Assembly: GCA_003222835.1 (NCBI GenBank)
Contig: QHXE01000258.1
Location: 1 to 8,456, forward strand
DNA: 8,456 nucleotides
Reading direction: 5' to 3'
From: Acidobacteriota bacterium
Lineage (GTDB): Bacteria > Acidobacteriota > Blastocatellia > Pyrinomonadales > Pyrinomonadaceae
Shown here: piece after piece, positions 1 to 5,045 of the stretch
How the letters are laid out: each line of letters starts with the position of its first letter
Position numbering within the stretch: the first letter of the stretch is position 1
Notes under the pieces: model-generated
Database searches by the model: none
What the model was told of the DNA's origin: nothing
The model's input: the letters and a program-made list of their open reading frames with translations, nothing else
Program-made: the position numbers and the translations under genes

Positions 1-1
1 C

Positions 2-424
2 GCAGAAGCGAAGACTTGGGTCGATGCCGATCCTGCAGTAAGAGCGGGCTTAATGGTTCCTGAAATGCATCCCTGGTGGTCGGAAGATATTTTCCAGAAA
101 GCGAATTCACCGCTGAAATTGAATACCGTCTATTTCGCTTTTTTGAAGAAAGGGCCGAATCGAAAAGAGGGCGACGATAAGAATCCTGAGATTCAGGAGC
201 TGCAAAAAGCACACATCGCGAATATTCAGCGGCTCGCTGCAATGAAGAAGCTACTCGTGGCTGGACCGTTTGGTGATAACGGCGATTTGAGAGGCATTTT
301 CGTTTTGCGCGTTGCGTCGTTGAAGGAAGCGCAAGACCTCTGCGCCACCGATCCGATGGTCAAGAGTGGAAGACTTCTCGTTGAGTTGCATCCGTGGCAA
401 GTGCCTGAAGGCGTGCTGCCGTAG
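2..424 (+). CDS. Tandem YCII-domain protein, 5' end outside the window
   Basis: The reading frame is open from base 2, and the 17 codons before the first ATG (position 53) are clearly protein-like, so the true start lies upstream. The first visible residues, up to EMHPWW, match the end of a YCII domain (pattern DPxVxxGxxxxExHPW). A complete second YCII domain follows, starting near VYFAFLKKG. It contains the family His (in KAHIAN, residue 71 of the visible part), the GPFGDNGDLRG turn, and a second copy of the ending (TDPMVKSG...ELHPW). YCII proteins are small alpha/beta-barrel ferredoxin-fold proteins. A His-Asp pair is conserved in them, but their reactions are mostly unknown; some act in aromatic degradation (muconolactone isomerase-like). 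I infer an internal duplication giving a two-domain protein of unknown substrate. The stop is 23 bp before the HigB remnant. The domain call is firm; the function is unknown. Confidence 0.85.
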   Translation, partial: AEAKTWVDADPAVRAGLMVPEMHPWWSEDIFQKANSPLKLNTVYFAFLKKGPNRKEGDDKNPEIQELQKAHIANIQRLAAMKKLLVAGPFGDNGDLRGIFVLRVASLKEAQDLCATDPMVKSGRLLVELHPWQVPEGVLP

Positions 425-447
425 ACAAGAACTTTCATCTCCCAATC

Positions 448-541
448 ATGCATGTAATCACCCGGAAACGTCTTAATGAATTCTTATATCGGAGCGGTGC
501 TGACGCACGAAGAATACGATGAATCAAAATGGAGAGAATGA
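448..541 (+). pseudogene. higB: HigB-type toxin remnant with internal out-of-frame deletion
   Basis: The ATG at 448 opens a peptide MHVITRKRLNEF, the characteristic N-terminus of HigB-family mRNA interferase toxins. From 485, in a different frame, the sequence reads YIGAVLTHEEYDESKWRE followed by TGA (539-541), the characteristic C-terminus of the same family. Family members are roughly 95-100 residues, so about 65 central codons are gone, including most of the RelE-like fold. The junction near 483-486 changes frame, so no intact toxin can be made; the ATG frame ends at a TGA at 520-522. The TGA of the C-terminal piece overlaps the ATG of the antitoxin (ATGA at 538-541), preserving the original toxin-first operon junction. 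The family match is from memory of conserved termini, but two independent ends in the right order make it strong. Confidence 0.75.
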
Positions 542-771
542 TCGTGCAGAACCTTGATGTTAAGAGGGCCGCGAATGCCTGGTCGTCGCTGTCGGGAGCA
601 GTATTTGTTCCGCACACAGAAGCTGACTACAAGCGCATCGTGGCTCTGCTGGATCGTCTGATTGATGAGGTAGGCGAAGACGAAAATCATCAACTGGCTT
701 CGATGATGGAAGTGCTGAGTGTCTTGGTTGAAAGGTACGAAACCGAGCATGTGCCGGAGTTGGCAAGTTAG
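538..771 (+). CDS. higA: HigA-type antitoxin, N-terminal part only (no HTH)
   Basis: The open frame encodes about 77 residues from the ATG at 538, which overlaps the HigB remnant's stop. An in-frame ATG at 529 would add three residues, but the ATGA overlap favours 538. The segment HTEADYKRIVALLDRLIDE, then VGEDENHQLAS and a helix ending YETEHVPEL, is the N-terminal toxin-side region of HigA antitoxins paired with COG4680-type HigB. Family proteins continue with a Cro/C1-type helix-turn-helix that binds the operon's own promoter. Here a TAG stops translation right after HVPELAS, so DNA binding, and with it autorepression, should be lost. With the toxin also broken, this is probably a decaying leftover. 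Some genomes may carry short HigA-like proteins as solo genes, so expression is not excluded. Confidence 0.65.
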   Translation: MIVQNLDVKRAANAWSSLSGAVFVPHTEADYKRIVALLDRLIDEVGEDENHQLASMMEVLSVLVERYETEHVPELAS

Positions 772-773
772 GA

Positions 774-866
774 TTCTCACTAAGAAGGATGCCGGAGTTG
801 ATCGCGAGATTAGAGAACGGACAGTTCGCAAGCTAAATACCATCAGAAAAAGCTTAGCCGACGCCT
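774..866 (+). pseudogene. Possible remnant of an XRE-type helix-turn-helix
   Basis: Just after the HigA-like stop, one frame (774-836) reads MPELIARLENGQFAS before a TAA. This resembles the recognition-helix region of XRE regulators (typically xxVIARLExG). The neighbouring frame downstream (831-866) reads KLNTIRKSLADA before a TGA, resembling the next helix (typically TLRKLAxAL). A single frameshift near 826-833 would join them. The IARLENG style does not match the usual HigA C-terminus, so it would come from a different antitoxin or regulator. The stretch is short and needs a frame change, so chance resemblance is possible. No other gene signal is seen between 772 and 908. Confidence 0.25.
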
Positions 867-908
867 GAACTAGGGAAAGGCTGAGCGCGAATGATATTTT
901 AAGCGCAG

Positions 909-1934
909 ATGCATCTGCTCGCGACTTCGACACTGGCGTGGATTGGCTTCTGTCTTTTCATCCTCGCGATGCTGGCTATCGATCTTGGCGTCTTTAACCG
1001 CCGACCTCACGAAATTACTTTCAAGAACGCAGCCACTTGGAGCGTCATCTGGATTGCGCTGGCGCTGATCTTTGCCGCGCTGCTCTTCCATCCTTTGGGT
1101 TGGCAATTGTTTGGCCCGGAGCGGCACCGCAAGGGGCTCGAGTTTCTCACCGGCTATCTGATCGAGTTGGCGCTTTCGATCGATAATCTATTCGTCTTTC
1201 TGCTGATCTTCTCGTACTTCAAAGTTCCTTCGAAATATCAGCATCGCGTTCTTTATTGGGGCGTGCTCGGCGCGTTGGTCATGCGGATAACGATGATCTT
1301 TCTGGGCACCGAATTGATTCAACGCTTTCATTGGATCATCTATTTTTTCGGCGTGTTCCTGGTTTACACGGCGGTGCGCATGTTTCGCGAAGAAGAGGTA
1401 TCGATCGAACCGGAAGAAAATGTCATCGTTCGTTTTGTCACGCGATATGTTCCTATTACTCGACAGTACGACCGCCGCAAATTCTTCACCATGGTAGATG
1501 GAAAGCGTGTTGGTACTTTGTTACTCCTGGTCTTAATCGTTGTCGAAGTCACCGACCTGGTCTTTGCCGTGGATTCAATTCCGGCAATCTTTGGGATTAC
1601 GACCGATCGCTTCATCGTTTACACATCAAACGTCTTCGCCATCCTCGGCTTGCGCACATTTTATTTTATGCTCGCCAGCGTGGTTGAAAAATTTCACTAT
1701 CTCAAATTCGGCTTGAGCATCGTGCTGGGCTTTATTGGGGTCAAGATGCTCTTGCCGTTGATAACGAAGGTGTTGGCGGCCGGACTTCATTCGTTGGGAT
1801 ACGATGCGTTTGCGACCAGCGTTCAGAGGTTTAGAGATATTCCGATCGGCATTGCGCTCGGAATTGTCGCTGCGGTATTGCTGGCGTCGGTGGCGGTGTC
1901 GCTGATCTGGCCGAGACAGAAACCCGAACATTAG
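909..1934 (+). CDS. TerC/Alx-family integral membrane protein (probable metal exporter)
   Basis: The protein has 341 residues and about nine hydrophobic segments (roughly 9-29, 44-62, 83-103, 115-133, 142-157, 203-222, 227-247, 265-285, 311-335). The two family signatures are present: ELALSIDNLFVF (residues 86-97; E86, D92, N93 in the membrane) and EVTDLVFAVDSIPAIF (213-228; E213, D216, D222). The KVPxxxQHRVLxWG loop and the charged region at 157-200 are typical of the Alx type. Members in other bacteria export Mn2+ or take part in metal homeostasis and tellurite resistance; the acidic membrane residues are the likely ion path. Length fits Alx (about 320). A TAA at 900-902 lies just upstream in frame, so ATG 909 is the first available start. 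No good Shine-Dalgarno sequence precedes it. I looked for a yybP-ykoY Mn riboswitch upstream and did not see one. The gene stands alone. Confidence 0.9.
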   Translation: MHLLATSTLAWIGFCLFILAMLAIDLGVFNRRPHEITFKNAATWSVIWIALALIFAALLFHPLGWQLFGPERHRKGLEFLTGYLIELALSIDNLFVFLLIFSYFKVPSKYQHRVLYWGVLGALVMRITMIFLGTELIQRFHWIIYFFGVFLVYTAVRMFREEEVSIEPEENVIVRFVTRYVPITRQYDRRKFFTMVDGKRVGTLLLLVLIVVEVTDLVFAVDSIPAIFGITTDRFIVYTSNVFAILGLRTFYFMLASVVEKFHYLKFGLSIVLGFIGVKMLLPLITKVLAAGLHSLGYDAFATSVQRFRDIPIGIALGIVAAVLLASVAVSLIWPRQKPEH

Positions 1935-1937
1935 GGA

Positions 1938-2074
1938 GGGTGCCGGAAGAGTCAAAGGGCCACGGAGGCACCCGCGCTAACGCTTGGGTTTCTGCCACTA
2001 AACACGGCATCGCCCCGTGGGCTTTTCCCTACGGGGCGACGGAGCGCGCGCCGGAAAGCTCCGGCAGCATTTTT
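1938..2074 (+). repeat. Array of intergenic stem-loops downstream of the TerC-family gene
   Basis: A dense run of inverted repeats directly follows the TerC stop. They are GGGTGCC/GGCACCC (1938-1944 with 1967-1973), CCC-GCG/CGC-TT-GGG (1971-1988, bulged), TGCC/GGCA (1993-1996 with 2006-2009), CGCCCCGT/ACGGGGCG (2011-2018 with 2031-2038, with an inner GGG/CCC), and GCCGGA/TCCGGC (2050-2055 with 2060-2065). None lies in an ORF that looks real. Such an array is typical of a repeated intergenic element or of a 3' mRNA structure. Copy number cannot be judged from one window. This and the candidate RNA at 2100-2178 account for most of the 354-base gap between 1935 and 2288. Confidence 0.5.
2041..2074 (+). 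terminator. Possible weak terminator after the TerC-family gene
   Basis: The last stem of the array can form as GCCGGA/TCCGGC (2050-2065), or alternatively GGAGC/GCTCC (2041-2045 with 2058-2062). After a four-base spacer it is followed by five T's (2070-2074). The spacer and short T run make it a poor intrinsic terminator, but it is the only T-followed GC-rich hairpin near the end of the gene besides the weaker one at 1971-1991. Confidence 0.35.
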
Positions 2075-2099
2075 CGGAAACGGTGTCTTAAGTCACCTG

Positions 2100-2178
2100 G
2101 GCTGTAGAAAGTCTCGGTGTTGACTCTTCGCTCGCCGTGAACCAAGTATTAGGAACCGTCGAGTACAGCCTTCCTTTT
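2100..2178 (+). ncRNA. Candidate structured RNA or leader element, unknown family
   Basis: A perfect seven-base helix GGCTGTA/TACAGCC (2100-2106 with 2164-2170) encloses 57 bases. On the 3' side it continues directly into CGAG (2160-2163), which pairs with CTCG (2113-2116) across a six-base bulge. A T-rich tract (TTCCTTTTT, 2171-2179) follows at once, as in an intrinsic terminator or an attenuating riboswitch expression platform. The downstream glycosylase starts about 110 bases later. I do not recognise a known riboswitch or small-RNA consensus here. The base pairing is seen; the existence of a transcript is inference. Confidence 0.3.
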
Positions 2179-2288
2179 TCATCTTGGTAAGTGAGTAAAG
2201 TCTAGCGCCGGAACCTAACCTTGGTCAAGTAGCATCTTGACCGCACTTGATGCGTACAGGGTCTTCGGATAACTTTTCTTACATTGCT

Positions 2289-3182
2289 ATGGATATCACA
2301 ATCAAAACGCCCAACAATTTCAATTTTCGCCGCACGGTGCTGAGTCATGGCTGGTGTGCGCTGCCGCCATTTTACTTCGACAAAAAGCGTTGGACCCTAT
2401 TCCGCGTGCTCGGTTCCGAGAAACCGATCACGGCAAAGATCTCGGCGCGGAACGGCGCGATTAAAGTTACGCTTTCGCGCCGGCTCGGGCGGGAGGCAGC
2501 TCAAAAAATCGCGCGCGAGGTGCGTCACATGTTCCGCCTGGACGACGATCTTAGCGAATTCTATCAAGCGGTGGAGGCTGAACCGGAATTTGTCTGGATC
2601 TCAAACGAAGGCGCCGGACGTCTCCTGCGCTCGCCCACTGTGTTCGAAGATCTCGTCAAGATGATTTGCACGACCAACTGTTCATGGGCATTGACCGAAA
2701 AGATGGTGAATGGACTGGTAAATGAATTGGGCAGTCAATCGGATGATGGGCGAAAGTCGTTTCCTTCCGCCGAAGTAATGGCCCAGGAGTCAGTGAAGTT
2801 TTTCAAGGACAAGATCCGCGCCGGGTATCGCGCGTCCTACCTGCAGGAACTATCGCAGCGGGTCGCCTCGGGGTCGTTGAATGTTGAAGATTGGCTCACC
2901 ACCGATCTGACTGTGAAGGAGCTCCTGAAGGAAATGAAGCGCGTAAAAGGTGTAGGCAATTATTCCGCCGAGAATCTTTTGAAGTTGCTCGGACGTTACG
3001 ATGGTCTGGCGCTGGATTCATGGACGCGCGCACAGTTCGCACGCGCTCGAAACAATGGCCGGTCCGCCAGCGATAAGAAGATCGCTCGTTTCTATTCGCG
3101 CTTCAATTCCTGGCAGGGCCTTGCGCTATGGTGCGACCTGACCCGCAGTTGGCTCGATCCCGAAAATATCGCCAAGTGGTAA
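2289..3182 (+). CDS. HhH-GPD DNA glycosylase (AlkA/OGG-like base excision repair)
   Basis: The protein has 297 residues from the ATG at 2289. An N-terminal OGG/AlkA_N-like beta region begins NFRRTVLSHGWCALPPF. A helical section with CTTNCSWAL lies near residues 125-135. The helix-hairpin-helix VKGVGNYSAENLLKLLG spans 219-235, and the catalytic Asp lies in LALDSW (D243). These enzymes remove alkylated or oxidised bases from DNA in the cytoplasm or nucleoid. The OGG1 lyase Lys position just after GVG-x holds Tyr (Y225), so it looks monofunctional, as in AlkA (Trp there). There is no C-terminal four-Cys iron-sulfur cluster as in EndoIII/MutY. The exact base specificity is not readable. Longer starts exist (ATG 2250, TTG 2247), but the extra residues look unrelated to the family and no Shine-Dalgarno sequence distinguishes them. 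I chose 2289 because family members start close before the FRRTV block. Confidence 0.82.
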   Translation: MDITIKTPNNFNFRRTVLSHGWCALPPFYFDKKRWTLFRVLGSEKPITAKISARNGAIKVTLSRRLGREAAQKIAREVRHMFRLDDDLSEFYQAVEAEPEFVWISNEGAGRLLRSPTVFEDLVKMICTTNCSWALTEKMVNGLVNELGSQSDDGRKSFPSAEVMAQESVKFFKDKIRAGYRASYLQELSQRVASGSLNVEDWLTTDLTVKELLKEMKRVKGVGNYSAENLLKLLGRYDGLALDSWTRAQFARARNNGRSASDKKIARFYSRFNSWQGLALWCDLTRSWLDPENIAKW

Positions 3183-3230
3183 AAGATTTATCCAACCTTT
3201 TGGACCTCTTCACAACTTCCTAACACAAAA

Positions 3231-3259
3231 TTAACACGATTAGGCGATCTGGCTATTTT
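3231..3259 (+). promoter_or_regulatory. Sigma-70-like promoter for the secreted protein gene
   Basis: TTAACA (3231-3236, five of six to the -35 consensus) and TATTTT (3254-3259, four of six to the -10) are separated by exactly 17 bases in an AT-rich stretch after the glycosylase stop. Transcription would begin near 3266 and give a leader of about 110 bases before the ATG at 3377. Confidence 0.5.
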
Positions 3260-3307
3260 GCAACGCAACCTTTCATCGTGCGTGATCACTAACGAAGTAG
3301 GAAACAA

Positions 3308-3334
3308 ATGAGAATCGAATGGCCCGATGGTTGA
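3308..3334 (+). other. Possible eight-codon upstream ORF in the leader
   Basis: ATG at 3308 encodes MRIEWPDG and ends in TGA (3332-3334). AGGAA at 3299-3303, five bases ahead, would serve as a ribosome binding site. It sits within the predicted transcript leader, 42 bases before the main start codon. It contains no run of one amino acid and no obvious alternative hairpins, so a classic attenuator is not evident. It may be chance. Confidence 0.25.
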
Positions 3335-3362
3335 AGCGAGGGCGAATCGGTTCATAACAAAA

Positions 3363-3368
3363 GGGAGG
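3363..3368 (+). promoter_or_regulatory. Strong Shine-Dalgarno sequence setting the start at 3377
   Basis: GGGAGG lies eight bases before ATG 3377. It favours this start over the in-frame ATG at 3389, which would also shorten the basic n-region of the signal peptide. Confidence 0.75.
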
Positions 3369-3376
3369 AAATCGTT

Positions 3377-3766
3377 ATGAAAGCTTTCATGAAGACGACA
3401 TTCGCGACGTTACTGGTTTGCGCGCTGTTTTCGATCGGCGCATATGCCGGCGACAAGGGCAAAACCGAAAAGAAGATGGTGACACTCACGGACGATATAA
3501 TGGTGAATGGCACGCTCGTTAAAGCCGGCGATTACGAAATCAAGTTCGACGAAACCGCCGGCACACTGAGTATTCTCAGAAACGGCAAGGTCAAGGCAAC
3601 CGCTCCGGCGCATTTAGAGCAGCGTACTGATAAGGCAAAGAATACGTCGCTCAGAACAGTGGAGAAGGACAACCTGGCCCAACTGCTGGGAGTCACCTTC
3701 GGAGGATGGAACCAGGACGTGATACTCGGCACAAGTAGCGCAGGTGTCGCGGGCAGCCAGCAGTAA
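3377..3766 (+). CDS. Small secreted protein of unknown function
   Basis: The protein has 129 residues. Residues 1-24 form a Sec signal peptide: basic MKAFMK, hydrophobic core TFATLLVCALFSIGA, and the cleavage site AYA before G25. The Cys at 15 is in the core and is not preceded by a lipobox. The mature part (about 105 residues) is Lys-rich at first, then appears mostly beta-strand: VTLTDDIMVNGTLVKAGDY, then EIKFDETAGTLSILRNGK. A Gly/Ser/Gln-rich tail (GTSSAGVAGSQQ) ends it. The VxAGxYxIxFD pattern is common in small exported Acidobacteria-type proteins with no known role. It probably acts in the periplasm or outside the cell. The gene has its own promoter, a strong ribosome binding site and a strong terminator, so it is a well-expressed single-gene unit. 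No catalytic residues are recognisable. Confidence 0.75.
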   Translation: MKAFMKTTFATLLVCALFSIGAYAGDKGKTEKKMVTLTDDIMVNGTLVKAGDYEIKFDETAGTLSILRNGKVKATAPAHLEQRTDKAKNTSLRTVEKDNLAQLLGVTFGGWNQDVILGTSSAGVAGSQQ

Positions 3767-3803
3767 TTGGCGGCTCTTAAACTGCTCTGCATTATAAACA
3801 AAG

Positions 3804-3838
3804 CGCGCTCCGGGATAAGAAGTTCCGGAGCGCGTTTT
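3804..3838. terminator. Strong intrinsic terminator, probably bidirectional
   Basis: A ten-base-pair perfect GC-rich stem, CGCGCTCCGG/CCGGAGCGCG (3804-3813 with 3825-3834), is followed by TTTT on the plus strand. On the other side lies AAACAAA (3796-3802), which reads TTTGTTT on the minus strand. It sits between the convergent secreted-protein gene (ends 3766) and P450 gene (ends 3863), so it can end both transcripts. Confidence 0.88.
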
Positions 3839-3849
3839 CATTTCCGTAA

Positions 3850-3867
3850 CATAGACTTCAGTCTATG
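3850..3867. repeat. Short perfect palindrome overlapping the P450 stop codon
   Basis: CATAGACT-TC-AGTCTATG forms an eight-base-pair inverted repeat with a two-base centre. It covers the last codons and stop of the P450 gene, next to the terminator. In RNA the loop would open to at least four bases. It resembles the palindrome at 6990-7005 in having TC at its centre. It may be a REP-like element or a protein site. Confidence 0.45.
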
Positions 3868-4975
3868 GTCCCGAACTCCACCAACGCGGCGCGGGCTCCG
3901 CGAGGGCGAGACGCGGCCATCGTCGCGTGATCGCCGATAACATCACTTCGCTTTCCATGCGCGCCAGCGAGGCGCCCAGACAATAGTGCGGCCCCGAAGC
4001 GAACGATAACGAAGCGCCTTCGTCGCGTCGAATATCAAACCTGTCAGGCTGAGAAAAATTAGCCGGATCGCGATTCCCTGCTGCCAGCAAAATGAGTGTC
4101 GGTGTGAAGGCAGCGAAGCAGACACCGGCGATCTCTAGATCCATCACGGGCACGCGCGCCACGTACTGAGTCGGTGTCTCGAAGCGCAGAAACTCATCGA
4201 TGGCGCCCGGTACGAGCGACGAATCGGCGACAATCGCGGCGTATTGTTCGGGATGTCTCAGCAAGCTGAGCAACCCGTTACAGAAAAGATCGCGAGTCGT
4301 GCGATGGCCCGCGGAGTAAAGGGTGACGACCAGCGAAAGCAACTCTTCGCGACTCAGCCGCTCGTGCCCATCTGTGACCTCGACCATAGCGGTGAGAAGA
4401 TCGTTACCAGGATGCCGACGCCGCCCTTCAAGCAACTCGGCAGCATAAGCGGCGAAGTCTCGCGACGCGTCAAGCGCACGGTCGATTTTTCCTTCCGGAA
4501 TCTCGACGCCCAGCAATGGCGTCACCGCCTCAGTCCACTCGGTCAGCCGGTCGCGATCCGCGAGCGGAACACCCAACATCTCTGAGATGACCAGCGAAGG
4601 AAGAGGATGCGCGAAACTGGCCCTCACATCCATGGTCGCATTGTGCGCGCGCGCCTGCTCCGCAGCGTCAAGTAACTCCTCGGCTTTGCTCTCAACAAAA
4701 GGACGCAGGTCCCGCACGCGCGCCGGGGTGAATGCGCGCTGCACCAGGCCGCGCACGCGGGTGTGATCCTCGCCGTCGAGAAAGTTGGACCGGAAGCTGC
4801 TATCGCGCAACACCCCATCTGCCGTGGCATAACCGATGATACAGGTGATGCCTGACGCAGTCTGAATTGCCGACCGTCCGGTAGCGTGAAGAGATTGGTA
4901 AACGGGATACGGATCATCGAGCGCAGCCAACTGCGCCGGCTCGAACGTGTTCGGATCAACTGCGCCTTCTGTCAT
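3863..4975 (-). CDS. Cytochrome P450, divergent (I-helix AGHRTT, shortened B-C region)
   Basis: The protein has 370 residues, against about 400 usual for soluble bacterial P450s. Seen in order: the N-terminal DDPYPVYQSLH (20-30); the C-helix block FLDGEDHTRVRGL (65-77; H71 and R75 of the heme-propionate contact); the I-helix SAGHRTTRDLF (221-231); the K-helix ExxR (E261, R264); and the heme loop FASGPHYCLG with thiolate C332. P450s insert oxygen into C-H bonds using electrons from a ferredoxin or flavoprotein; none is encoded here. Three oddities stand out. R225 replaces the usual Glu/Asp before the oxygen-activating Thr. Only ten residues separate F61 from H71, where about 30 are usual, so substrate-recognition site 1 is largely missing. 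The end stops at PRWWSSGP, before the usual RGLxxL tail; the +1 frame reads VRDHRLKSMLRK, hinting at a terminal frameshift. No Shine-Dalgarno sequence is evident. It lies 70 bp behind the PuuD-like gene. It may be divergent or losing function. Confidence 0.88.
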   Translation of the reverse strand: MTEGAVDPNTFEPAQLAALDDPYPVYQSLHATGRSAIQTASGITCIIGYATADGVLRDSSFRSNFLDGEDHTRVRGLVQRAFTPARVRDLRPFVESKAEELLDAAEQARAHNATMDVRASFAHPLPSLVISEMLGVPLADRDRLTEWTEAVTPLLGVEIPEGKIDRALDASRDFAAYAAELLEGRRRHPGNDLLTAMVEVTDGHERLSREELLSLVVTLYSAGHRTTRDLFCNGLLSLLRHPEQYAAIVADSSLVPGAIDEFLRFETPTQYVARVPVMDLEIAGVCFAAFTPTLILLAAGNRDPANFSQPDRFDIRRDEGASLSFASGPHYCLGASLARMESEVMLSAITRRWPRLALAEPAPRWWSSGP

Positions 4976-5045
4976 TGAAGATGGTATACGCCCGTCGGGT
5001 TTCGAGACAGAAGGATCGGCTTCGTCCGCGAATGATTAAATTTTG

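Noticed and set aside
476..541. A 21-codon ORF (ATG 476) as a genuine small protein.
   Set aside because: It is simply the tail of the HigB remnant in its original frame, with a chance ATG in front.
772..908. Manganese riboswitch (yybP-ykoY) ahead of the TerC-family gene.
   Set aside because: The expected conserved core and paired stems are not present; the leader looks unstructured.
484..933. A 149-codon minus-strand ORF across the HigBA remnant.
   Set aside because: It is antisense to the clear HigA-like frame, has no family resemblance and no ribosome binding site, so it is a shadow frame.
3191..3204. Hairpin TCCAA/TTGGA after the glycosylase gene as a terminator.
   Set aside because: The stem is only five pairs, AT-rich, and is not followed by a T run.
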